Positions 1 through 5,437 of a DNA stretch of 8,109 nucleotides are shown here, in pieces. This DNA is from JANYCG01 sp031392945 (GTDB lineage: Bacteria > Pseudomonadota > Gammaproteobacteria > Burkholderiales > Burkholderiaceae_C). The position numbers and the translations under genes are program-made. Position 1 is the stretch's first letter. The number at the start of each line of letters is the position of its first letter. The DNA lies in NCBI GenBank assembly GCA_031392945.1, contig JANMVT010000265.1, forward strand, positions 1 through 8,109, written 5' to 3'. The notes under the pieces were generated by a model. The model saw nothing but the letters and a program-made list of their open reading frames with translations. It was not told the DNA's origin and did no database searches.

Positions 1-1115
1 TCGGCCTGGCTGGCGCCTGAAAACTCCACCAGCAGAATCGCCTCGGGCCTGCCCACCAGGGCCTTGGAAATGCTCGGTGCGAAGGCCGGGTTTTGCAGGG
101 CCAGCTCGATCATGGTGCGGTCCACCAGCTCGACGGCGCTCAACGTCGCCCCCGGGCTGTTTTCACCCAGACGCACGATATGTTGCGCCGAATCCATGGC
201 CTTGTAAAACGCCGGGAAGTTCACCACACCCAGCACCTTGGCGCGTGGCAGTTCACTCAATTGCAGGGTCAGCGATTGGGTCAGGGCCAGCGTGCCTTCG
301 CTGCCCACCAGCAGGTGTGCCAGATTGACCGAGTCATCCGTGGTGTAGGGCCGCTCGCTGCGCGGCCTGAAGATGTCCAGGTTATAGCCGCCGACACGCC
401 GCAGCACGGTGGGCCAGCGGGCGTCGATGTCGTCACGGTATAGGTCGCACAAATCCCGCACGCTGTCGCCAATGCTGCGGGCACGGCCTGACGACCGCGC
501 ATAGGGCCCCATCTCGACCGTGGAGCCATCCGACAGCCAGGCTTTGGCCCCCAGCACGTTGTGCACCATGTTGCCGTAGGCAATGCTGCGGCTGCCGCAG
601 GAGTTGTTGCCCGCCATGCCGCCCAGTGTGGCCTGCGCGCTGGTGGACACGTCCACCGGGTACCACAGGCCGTGCGGCTTGAGCGCAGCATTGAGGTGGT
701 CCAGCACCAGGCCGGGCTCGACCTCAGCGCTGCGGTTCTCGGCATCCACGTTCAGGATGTTGCGGATGTGTTTGCTGTGGTCGATCACCAGGCCCGCGCC
801 GACCGTCTGCCCACACTGGCTGGTGCCGCCGCCTCGCGGCACGATGGGCACGTGCAGGTCACGGCAGATGTCCAGCGCGGTCTTGACATCGGCCGTGGTG
901 CGCGGCACAAACACCCCCACCGGCATTTGCTGGTAGATGGATGCGTCGGTGGCGTAACGGCCCCGGTCTGCACTTGAAAACAGGGCTTCGCCCTGCGTTT
1001 CCTGTGCCAGCCTGGAAGCCAGCTTGCCGGCCACTTCATTGCTGACCCGCGCCACTGTGTCATAGGCCTGTGAAGCGGCTTTGCGCGCAACATCAAGAGG
1101 AAGAGCTGCGTTCAT
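1..1115 (-). CDS. FAD-binding (PCMH-type) oxidoreductase, 2-hydroxyacid dehydrogenase-like; C-terminus beyond window
   Basis: The reading frame is open from the ATG at 1115 to the left edge, giving 371 codons of an incomplete gene. I translated it by hand. The N-terminus holds the phrase YATDASIYQQ (residues 54-63), then a PCMH FAD-binding domain: VPRTTADV (70-77), the FAD-pyrophosphate loop PRGGGTSQCG (93-102), and TLGGMAGNNSCG (163-174). The start of the FAD-oxidase C domain follows, with RRVGGYNLD (239-247) and LLVGSEGTLA (268-277). These motifs match the long COG0277-type proteins of roughly 950-1020 residues, such as YdiJ, which carry a C-terminal Fe-S/CCG domain; that part would lie outside the window. 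The family oxidises 2-hydroxyacids such as D-2-hydroxyglutarate, glycolate or D-lactate and passes electrons to the respiratory chain. The start codon lies one base after the stop of the GntR gene (TGA-C-ATG) with no clear Shine-Dalgarno, so it is probably co-transcribed and translationally coupled. Family is confident; substrate is unknown. Confidence 0.88.
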   Translation of the reverse strand, partial: MNAALPLDVARKAASQAYDTVARVSNEVAGKLASRLAQETQGEALFSSADRGRYATDASIYQQMPVGVFVPRTTADVKTALDICRDLHVPIVPRGGGTSQCGQTVGAGLVIDHSKHIRNILNVDAENRSAEVEPGLVLDHLNAALKPHGLWYPVDVSTSAQATLGGMAGNNSCGSRSIAYGNMVHNVLGAKAWLSDGSTVEMGPYARSSGRARSIGDSVRDLCDLYRDDIDARWPTVLRRVGGYNLDIFRPRSERPYTTDDSVNLAHLLVGSEGTLALTQSLTLQLSELPRAKVLGVVNFPAFYKAMDSAQHIVRLGENSPGATLSAVELVDRTMIELALQNPAFAPSISKALVGRPEAILLVEFSGASQA

Positions 1116-1116
1116 G

Positions 1117-1812
1117 TCAGGCTTTTGACTGGGTTGCCGACGCAGCGGTTGCGGCGCGTATCTGGCCTATCACCACATCACGCTTGTTGTTCAAATGGTT
1201 GGTCAGCACCCGGCGCATGGCGCTTGCGTCGCGGGCCGTCAAAGCACTGATCATCTGCTCGTGTTCCTTCATGGCGCCTTTCCATTTTTCTTCGTCCTGG
1301 TTGGAACGGAAGCGCAGCGCCTGCAGCCGTGCGTTGACCTGCTTGTACGTTGTGGTGAGCACCGGGTTTTTGGCGGCGGCGTTGATGGCGCTGTGGATGG
1401 CGGAATTGAGGCGGTAATAGGCCGACAGGTCGCGCCGGGTGTAAGCGGCCAGCATCTCGAAATGCAGGGCCTTGACCTCGGCCAACTCTGCGTCGGTGAT
1501 GCGCTGCGCGGCCAGTTCGCCGGACTGTGCCTCCAGCCCGGCCATGACCTCAAAGGTGTTGAGCACATCGGCTTCGTTCAGGGCCAGTGCAATCGCACCG
1601 CGATTGGGCAGCAGCTCGACCAGGCCTTCGGCCGCCAGCATCTTGATGGCCTCGCGCAGCGGCGTGCGCGAGACACTGAGCACCTCGCTCAACTCGCGCT
1701 CGTTGAGTTTGGCGCCGGGCAGGATGCGGTTTTCAACCAGCATTTGGCGCAGGCGGTGCGCCACCTGTTCGTGCAGGGAAGCACGGGGGATGGAGATGAT
1801 TTCGGCTGTCAT
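1117..1812 (-). CDS. GntR-family (FadR/FCD subfamily) transcriptional regulator
   Basis: A protein of 231 residues, the usual size for an FCD-type GntR regulator. The N-terminal winged helix-turn-helix spans about residues 11-78: SLHEQVAHRLRQML, then LPGAKLNERELSEVLSVSR (31-49) and TPLREAIKMLAAEGLVEL (50-67), then the wing PNRGAIA. The helical FCD ligand domain covers about 80-215. The usual metal-binding positions appear as N136 (N-x3-H), H140, H184 and H206; such a site often binds a carboxylate ligand through a metal ion. The frame is open upstream to an ATG at 1923, but that 37-residue extension (rich in F, L, I and K) reads through the AT-rich promoter region, and conserved sequence begins just after M at 1812, so I chose 1812. 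The gene is divergent from the aminotransferase gene and just upstream of the FAD oxidoreductase. It probably controls both transcripts and itself. E. coli GlcC, the activator of the glycolate oxidase operon, belongs to the same subfamily. Whether this one represses or activates cannot be read from sequence; operators placed between -35 and -10 favour repression. Confidence 0.93.
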   Translation of the reverse strand: MTAEIISIPRASLHEQVAHRLRQMLVENRILPGAKLNERELSEVLSVSRTPLREAIKMLAAEGLVELLPNRGAIALALNEADVLNTFEVMAGLEAQSGELAAQRITDAELAEVKALHFEMLAAYTRRDLSAYYRLNSAIHSAINAAAKNPVLTTTYKQVNARLQALRFRSNQDEEKWKGAMKEHEQMISALTARDASAMRRVLTNHLNNKRDVVIGQIRAATAASATQSKA

Positions 1813-1818
1813 GTTTCT

Positions 1819-1832
1819 ATTTTGTATGCAAA
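1819..1832. promoter_or_regulatory. Operator-like site O1 for the GntR/FCD regulator
   Basis: The 14-mer ATTTTGTATGCAAA occurs here and again, identical, at 1893-1906. Its core TTTGTATGCAAA is a near-palindrome (10 of 12 bases symmetric). It is close to the TTGTATACAA-like sites typical of FadR-type regulators, differing by one base. It lies over the candidate -10 of the minus-strand promoter, immediately upstream of the GntR start codon. Binding by the local regulator is inference. Confidence 0.6.
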
Positions 1833-1847
1833 CTATAAATCTGTCAA
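1819..1847 (-). promoter_or_regulatory. Candidate sigma-70 promoter for the GntR-FAD oxidoreductase transcript
   Basis: On the minus strand a perfect -35 TTGACA (1847 down to 1842) is followed after 17 bp by CAAAAT (1824 down to 1819), which matches four of six bases of the -10 consensus. The -10 coincides with operator O1. The predicted transcription start falls at about 1812-1814, essentially on the ATG of the regulator, so the mRNA could be leaderless. This is pattern matching only. Confidence 0.5.
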
Positions 1848-1849
1848 TC

Positions 1850-1872
1850 TTAGTATTTATCGATAAAACTAA
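1850..1872. repeat. Central dyad in the divergent control region
   Basis: TTTATCGATAAA at 1856-1867 is a perfect 12-bp palindrome. It is flanked by TTAGT (1850-1854) and ACTAA (1868-1872), which are also reverse complements, leaving A1855 as the only unpaired base. The element sits almost exactly midway between the two -35 boxes and between the two operator copies. It could bind a second regulator or an auxiliary dimer, or be a byproduct of AT-rich sequence. Confidence 0.45.
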
Positions 1873-1881
1873 TAATATTGA

Positions 1882-1909
1882 TTGACAAATGAATTTTGTA
1901 TGCAAAAAT
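1882..1909 (+). promoter_or_regulatory. Candidate sigma-70 promoter for the aminotransferase-Bug transcript
   Basis: A perfect -35 TTGACA (1882-1887) is followed after 16 bp by AAAAAT (1904-1909), a four-of-six -10 match. Operator O2 occupies the spacer and the first -10 bases, as expected for repression. The predicted start at about 1916 gives a leader of roughly 50 nt before the ATG at 1967. The upstream in-frame ATG at 1889 would lie inside the promoter and is unlikely to be used. Confidence 0.5.
1893..1906. promoter_or_regulatory. Operator-like site O2 for the GntR/FCD regulator
   Basis: Second identical copy of ATTTTGTATGCAAA, in the same orientation as O1. Here the symmetry extends one base pair further (TTTTGTATGCAAAA). 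The distance between the copies is 74 bp, close to seven helical turns, so both sites would face the same side of the DNA, which could allow looping or cooperative binding. Confidence 0.6.
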
Positions 1910-1920
1910 AAACACAAGTT

Positions 1921-1955
1921 CAACCATCAACCATCAACCATCAACCTCCAACCAA
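1921..1955 (+). repeat. 7-bp tandem repeat (CAACCAT) in the aminotransferase leader
   Basis: Three exact CAACCAT units (1921-1941) are followed by two degenerate ones, CAACCTC and CAACCAA (1942-1955). The tract is free of G and should be unstructured in mRNA. It lies between the predicted transcription start and the ATG at 1967, where no Shine-Dalgarno is visible. It may aid ribosome access to a leader without SD, or simply be slippage-prone sequence. Confidence 0.7.
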
Positions 1956-1966
1956 GCTCCTGCCCC

Positions 1967-3187
1967 ATGTTGACACTTGACTATCACCCCACTGGCCGCC
2001 ATTTTTTGCAAATTCCCGGCCCTTCGCCCGTGCCGGACCGCATTCTTCGGGCCATGAGCCTGCCGACCATTGACCACCGTGGCCCCGAGTTTGCGGGCCT
2101 GGGTTTGAAGGTGCTGGCAGACATCCAGAAAATATTCAAGACCAAACAACCGGTCATCATTTACCCGGCTTCGGGCACAGGCGCATGGGAGGCGGCACTG
2201 GCCAACACACTCAGCCCCGGTGACCACGTGCTGATGTACGAGACGGGCCACTTTGCCGCGTTGTGGCAAAAGCTGGCGGCGCGCCTTGGGCTGAAGACTG
2301 AAATCATGGCCGATCCGGGTGCGGAAGTCTGGCGCCATGGCGTGCGCGCGGACTTGATTGAAGCCCGCTTGAAGGCGGACGCGCAGCACGCCATCCGCGC
2401 GGTGTGTGTAGTGCACAACGAAACCTCCACCGGCGTCACCAGCAATATCGCCGCCGTGCGCAAGGCGATAGACGCGGCGAAACACCCCGCCCTGCTGCTG
2501 GTGGACACCATTTCAGGCCTGGCCTGCGCCGACTACCGCCACGACGACTGGGGCGTGGATGTGTCCGTAAGCGGTTCACAAAAAGGCCTGATGCTGCCGC
2601 CCGGCATCAGCTTCAACGCGGTGTCGGCCAAGGCGCTGGAGGCCAGCAAGAAAGCAAGCTTGCCCAAGGCCTTCTGGGCCTGGGACGAGATCATCGAAGC
2701 CAACAAGACCGGTTACTGGCACAGCACGCCCAATACGAACCTGCTCTACGCCCTGAGCGAAGCCGGCGACATGCTGCTCGAACACGGGCTGGACGCCGTC
2801 TTCGCGCGCCACCTGCGCTGGGCCGAAGGCGTGCGCAGCGCCGTCAAGGCCTGGGGCCTGCAGATCCAGTGTGCCGATGCAGCTGTGTATTCCCCGGTGC
2901 TGACTGGCGTAATGACGCCGCAGGGCATTGACGCCGATGTCGTGCGCAAAATCATTTACGAGCGTTTTGACTGTTCACTCGGCACGGGTCTCGGCAAAAT
3001 CAAGGGCAAAATGTTCCGCATCGGGCATCTGGGTGATTGCAATGACCTCACCCTGATGGCGGCTTTGGCGGGCTGCGAAATGGGCCTGAAGCTGGCAGGT
3101 GTCAAACTGGCGGGCTCGGGGGTGCAGGCCGCCATGGACTATTTTTCCAGCCATGCCGCCGTAGTGCCGCAACGCAAAGCAGCTTGA
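1967..3187 (+). CDS. Class V aminotransferase, serine-glyoxylate aminotransferase type
   Basis: 406 residues, matching the roughly 400 of methylotroph serine-glyoxylate aminotransferase (SgaA). This PLP enzyme converts serine and glyoxylate to hydroxypyruvate and glycine. Visible family marks are the N-terminal LQIPGPSPVPDRILRAM (14-30), PASGTGAWEAAL (67-78) around the PLP-phosphate loop, HNETSTGVTSNI (150-161), the pyridine-binding D180 in LLVDTISG, and the PLP lysine K206 in SGSQKGLMLPPG (202-213). The C-terminal FRIGHLGDCN segment is also typical. The frame is open to an ATG at 1889, but conserved sequence begins with MLTLDYHPTG at 1967 and the first 26 residues would encode promoter and repeat sequence, so I chose 1967. 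It is the first gene of the plus-strand transcript, 89 bp ahead of the Bug gene and divergent from the GntR gene. Alternatives are alanine-glyoxylate or ureidoglycine-glyoxylate aminotransferase; the motif set resembles SgaA most. Confidence 0.88.
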   Translation: MLTLDYHPTGRHFLQIPGPSPVPDRILRAMSLPTIDHRGPEFAGLGLKVLADIQKIFKTKQPVIIYPASGTGAWEAALANTLSPGDHVLMYETGHFAALWQKLAARLGLKTEIMADPGAEVWRHGVRADLIEARLKADAQHAIRAVCVVHNETSTGVTSNIAAVRKAIDAAKHPALLLVDTISGLACADYRHDDWGVDVSVSGSQKGLMLPPGISFNAVSAKALEASKKASLPKAFWAWDEIIEANKTGYWHSTPNTNLLYALSEAGDMLLEHGLDAVFARHLRWAEGVRSAVKAWGLQIQCADAAVYSPVLTGVMTPQGIDADVVRKIIYERFDCSLGTGLGKIKGKMFRIGHLGDCNDLTLMAALAGCEMGLKLAGVKLAGSGVQAAMDYFSSHAAVVPQRKAA

Positions 3188-3204
3188 ACCCGTCGCCACC
3201 ACAG

Positions 3205-3261
3205 TTACTATTACTTTTATAGCTGTCTGCGCCCTGTTCCGGAGGGCTATGGTCATTTTTT
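3205..3261 (+). repeat. Intergenic stem-loop element resembling a dispersed Comamonadaceae repeat
   Basis: Between the aminotransferase stop and the Bug gene lies an AT-rich lead-in, then ATAGCTGTCTGCGCCCTG, an inverted repeat GCCCT (3231-3235) / AGGGC (3243-3247) with a 7-nt loop, then CTATGGTCATTTTTT ending in six T (3256-3261). From memory, many Comamonadaceae genomes carry an intergenic repeat with the same order: ATAGCTG, TGCGC, a short inverted repeat, then a CATTTTT end. This copy fits that pattern with some divergence. The short stem and the eight bases before the T-run make it a poor classic terminator. The identification rests on recall and was not searched. Confidence 0.5.
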
Positions 3262-3266
3262 ACACC

Positions 3267-3271
3267 AGGAG
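3267..3271 (+). promoter_or_regulatory. Ribosome binding site of the first Bug gene
   Basis: AGGAG ends five bases before the ATG at 3277. An in-frame GTG at 3271 would overlap this site, so the site decides in favour of the ATG at 3277. Confidence 0.75.
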
Positions 3272-3276
3272 TGAAG

Positions 3277-4254
3277 ATGCAACGAAGAATATTCATCAAC
3301 GCCAGCGCCATAGCTGTCGCTGCCCTGGCCGCACCGATGCTGCGGGCGCAATCATTGCCCGGCGGGCCGGTTCGCATCATCGTGGGATTCCCGCCCGGCG
3401 GCGGCACCGATGCGCTGGCCCGCGTGGTGGGGCAAAAGCTGTCGGTGATGTGGAGCCTGCCCGTGGTGATCGAGAACAAGGCCGGCGCTGCTGGCGTCAT
3501 CGCCGCTGATTACGTGGCCCACCAGGCCGGCGACGGCACCACACTGCTGATGGCCCACATCAACAGCCACGCGCTGGCGCCAGCCCTGGGCGCCAAGCTG
3601 AACTACAACGCACAGACCGATTTTGTGCCCATCAGCATGGTGGGCATCACCCCCAACATCCTGATCTGCAATGCCGACCAGCCCGCCAAAACGGTCCAAT
3701 CCGTGGTGGACTTGTGCAAACAGAAACCGGGGCAGATCAGCTTTGCCTCGGCGGGCGGCGGCTCGGCGCAGCACTTCGCGCTGGAGATGTTCAAGCTGCA
3801 GGCCAAAATTTTTGCGCTGCACATTCCCTACCGGGGCTCAGGCCCAGCCCTGGTCGATCTGATTGGCGGCCAGGTCAACTATTGTTTTGAGACCATGACG
3901 TCCGCCACGCCGCACATCAAGAGCGGCAAGGCCATTGCCATTGCGCAGACGCGCCTGAAACGCGCCAAGGGCCATCCCACGGTGCCGACCATGGCCGAAT
4001 CAGGCTTCCCCGGCTTTGAAGCCACCGTGTGGTACGGCCTGATGGGCCCGGCCAAAATGCCGCCCGCAATGGTGGCGCGCATGAACGAGGACATCAACAA
4101 AGTCCTGGCCATGCCCGACGTGCAGGAAAAAATGGAACAGTACGGCGCTGAAGACGGCGGTGGCAGCACCGAAAAGTTCGCCAGCTTCATCAAGGCCGAG
4201 CAGGTGAAGTGGGCGCAGGTGGCGAAGGAAGCCAAGGTTCAGGCAGATGCTTGA
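3277..4254 (+). CDS. Bug-type tripartite tricarboxylate transporter substrate-binding protein (TctC family)
   Basis: 325 residues, the normal length for a Bug receptor. The N-terminus MQRRIFINAS with the hydrophobic stretch AIAVAALAAP is a Tat-like export signal with probable cleavage after LRA (residue 24). The mature protein opens with VRIIVGFPPGGGTDALARV (32-50), the hallmark first strand and ligand loop of the family, and continues with the usual two-lobed fold: FASAGGGSAQHFALEMF, HIPYRGSGPALVDLIGGQV, then VPTMAESGFPGFEATVWYGL. It would bind a small carboxylate in the periplasm. No TctA or TctB membrane partners occur in the window, so it is an orphan receptor here, as is common for the many Bug paralogs of Comamonadaceae and Bordetella. 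Its position after the aminotransferase suggests the ligand feeds that pathway. Its last 16 bases overlap the convergent receiver-domain remnant. Confidence 0.93.
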   Translation: MQRRIFINASAIAVAALAAPMLRAQSLPGGPVRIIVGFPPGGGTDALARVVGQKLSVMWSLPVVIENKAGAAGVIAADYVAHQAGDGTTLLMAHINSHALAPALGAKLNYNAQTDFVPISMVGITPNILICNADQPAKTVQSVVDLCKQKPGQISFASAGGGSAQHFALEMFKLQAKIFALHIPYRGSGPALVDLIGGQVNYCFETMTSATPHIKSGKAIAIAQTRLKRAKGHPTVPTMAESGFPGFEATVWYGLMGPAKMPPAMVARMNEDINKVLAMPDVQEKMEQYGAEDGGGSTEKFASFIKAEQVKWAQVAKEAKVQADA

Positions 4255-4555
4255 GCCACCACTTGTACCAGCGCGCGCGCCAGCCTTTTATCGTCAATCG
4301 GCTTGTGCAGCACACTCACGGCAACACCTTCAAATTCGGTGAGGCGCTGGGCAGCGGTGTCGCCGGTCACGATGACGGCCGGCAAGCCGGGGTAGCACGC
4401 CCGCAGCCGCGTGATGACGTCCAGGCCGGTCTCATCGCGCAGCCGGAAATCGACCACCAGCACGTCGGCAACAAATCCATCGGCGAGCGCCTGCTCTGCC
4501 TGGGCTCCAGAGACGACGCCCTTGGCAGTCCAGCCAATCTGATGCAGGTAGGTGC
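4239..4555 (-). pseudogene. C-terminal remnant of a response-regulator receiver domain
   Basis: The minus frame from 4688 to the stop at 4239 is open (149 codons), but only the part downstream of about 4555 looks like a known domain. It reads IGWTAKGVVSGAQAEQAL, then ADVLVVDFRLRDETGLDVI with the phosphoacceptor aspartate D80 of that frame, AVIVTGDTA with the switch threonine T108, and VLHKPI with the conserved lysine K129. These cover the receiver domain from the second half of helix 1 to helix 5. The style (VVDFRLRDETG...HKP) is that of the C-terminal receiver of hybrid sensor kinases. Strand 1 with its acidic pair, and any kinase part, are missing. The residues before about position 46 of the frame look random and run antisense through the promoter and start of the PPOX gene. 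I therefore call it a truncated gene. A small expressed protein starting at 4688 is possible but less likely. The 3' end overlaps the Bug gene by 16 bp. Confidence 0.7.
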
Positions 4556-4658
4556 ACCCTGGCCGGTATCCAGGCCGCGATTTGGCGGCGCGAGGCGGGC
4601 GTTTTGTGCGCCAGTAAACTTCAATACACGCCAAAAGCTGACCGGCGTCCACCCACTC

Positions 4659-4662
4659 AGGA
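4659..4662 (+). promoter_or_regulatory. Ribosome binding site of the PPOX flavoprotein gene
   Basis: AGGA lies six bases before the ATG at 4669 and supports that start. I see no strong promoter between the receiver remnant and this gene; TAAACT at 4615-4620 is a possible -10 without a matching -35. Confidence 0.6.
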
Positions 4663-4668
4663 TTCACC

Positions 4669-5280
4669 ATGGCCACGACCATCACCACCCTTGACGCACT
4701 GCGCGCCCTTTATGCCCCGGCACGCGAACGCTCGGTCAAAAAGGAACTGCCCCAACTGGACGTGCACTGCATGCGCTTCATAACCCAATCGCCGTTTGTG
4801 GTGGTGGCCAGCGCAGGTGCGGACGGAGCCATGGATGCCTCGCCGCGCGGCGGCGCGTCAGGTTTTGTCAAGATGCTGGACGCGGGCACTTTGCAGATCC
4901 CCGATTCGCCCGGCAACAACCGGCTGGACACGCTGGAAAACATCATCCAGACTGGCCGCGTGGGCCTGCTGTTTTTGCTGCCCGGCGTGGACGAAACCCT
5001 GCGCGTCAATGGCCGGGCCGTGCTGTCCACACTCGATGCCGACCTGGCGCTGTGCGCCGACGCCAAACGGGTCCCCAAGCTGGTGATTCGCGTCACGGTG
5101 GAGGCCGTTTACCTGCATTGCGCCAGGGCGCTGATGCGCTCGTCTCTTTGGGATGCAAGCCGCCACGTGAACCGGTCGGCGATGCCGTCGATGGGTGAAA
5201 TGCTAAGGGACCAGATTGGCGGCGACATCCCCGCAGAAACGCAGGCGCAGATGCTGGTGCGTTACGCGGTGGATTTGTGA
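4669..5280 (+). CDS. Pyridoxamine 5'-phosphate oxidase-like FMN-dependent flavoprotein (PPOX class, DR2398/MSMEG_1061-like)
   Basis: 203 residues, typical for this PPOX subfamily. Diagnostic stretches are SPFVVVASAGADGAMDASPRG (41-61), LQIPDSPGNNRLDTLENI (75-92), GLLFLLPGVDETLRVNGRA (99-117) and the C-terminal HCARALMRSSLWD (150-162). The PDSPGNNRLDT and LRVNGRA motifs belong to the split-barrel FMN-binding site. Members are probably cytoplasmic homodimeric FMN or F420-type oxidoreductases with unknown physiological substrate; the name does not imply vitamin B6 synthesis. The gene has its own ribosome binding site and stands between the receiver remnant and a 157-bp gap before the antiporter, so it may be monocistronic. 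Family assignment is firm, function open. Confidence 0.88.
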   Translation: MATTITTLDALRALYAPARERSVKKELPQLDVHCMRFITQSPFVVVASAGADGAMDASPRGGASGFVKMLDAGTLQIPDSPGNNRLDTLENIIQTGRVGLLFLLPGVDETLRVNGRAVLSTLDADLALCADAKRVPKLVIRVTVEAVYLHCARALMRSSLWDASRHVNRSAMPSMGEMLRDQIGGDIPAETQAQMLVRYAVDL

Positions 5281-5295
5281 TGGCATAACAGCCAC

Positions 5296-5310
5296 CGAAG
5301 CGGCGCTTCG
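5296..5310 (+). other. Short GC hairpin after the PPOX gene
   Basis: CGAAGC and GCTTCG pair around a three-base loop, 15 bases after the stop codon. There is no following T-run, so it is at best a weak or Rho-assisted 3' end structure. Confidence 0.35.
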
Positions 5311-5403
5311 CAGTGCCGGGCCAAGTTGGCGCGGCCGGTTGCAGTATTGGCGTAGGACAAGGCGAGGTTTACCAGGGCCAGGGCGCAAAAGGCCCCGGCA
5401 CTG
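5311..5403. repeat. Long-range inverted repeat between PPOX and antiporter genes
   Basis: CAGTGCCGGG (5311-5320) and CCCGGCACTG (5394-5403) are perfect 10-bp reverse complements enclosing 73 bases. Pairing can extend by two more GC pairs if one C (5393) is bulged out. The interior is GC-rich without a convincing ORF. It fills most of the 157-bp gap and could be a structured 5' leader of the antiporter mRNA, a degenerate mobile or dispersed repeat, or chance in GC-rich DNA. Confidence 0.45.
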
Positions 5404-5437
5404 ACTAAACTGGCCCGGATGCCTGCACCTTGTTTAC

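Noticed and set aside
281..745. Minus-strand open frame of 154 codons within the flavoprotein gene
   Set aside because: It lies in another frame of the same strand as the real gene and is low in conserved motifs (runs of R, P, T and W); the FAD frame has unambiguous motifs.
1195..1866. Long plus-strand open frame of 223 codons across the GntR gene
   Set aside because: It is the antisense shadow of a clearly conserved regulator in GC-rich DNA and shows no recognisable domain.
1813..1923. N-terminal extension of the GntR frame to the ATG at 1923
   Set aside because: The 37 added residues read through both promoters, both operators and the dyad, and the conserved GntR sequence starts right after the 1812 ATG.
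1921..1955. CRISPR-like or direct-repeat array
   Set aside because: The unit is only 7 bp with no spacers; it is a simple tandem repeat.
1889..1966. N-terminal extension of the aminotransferase frame to the ATG at 1889
   Set aside because: The added residues encode the operator, the -10 region and the heptamer repeat; the predicted transcript begins after 1889, and the 406-residue form matches the usual family length.
3231..3261. Rho-independent terminator between the aminotransferase and Bug genes
   Set aside because: The stem is only five base pairs and the T-run starts eight bases after it; the dispersed-repeat explanation fits the whole element better.
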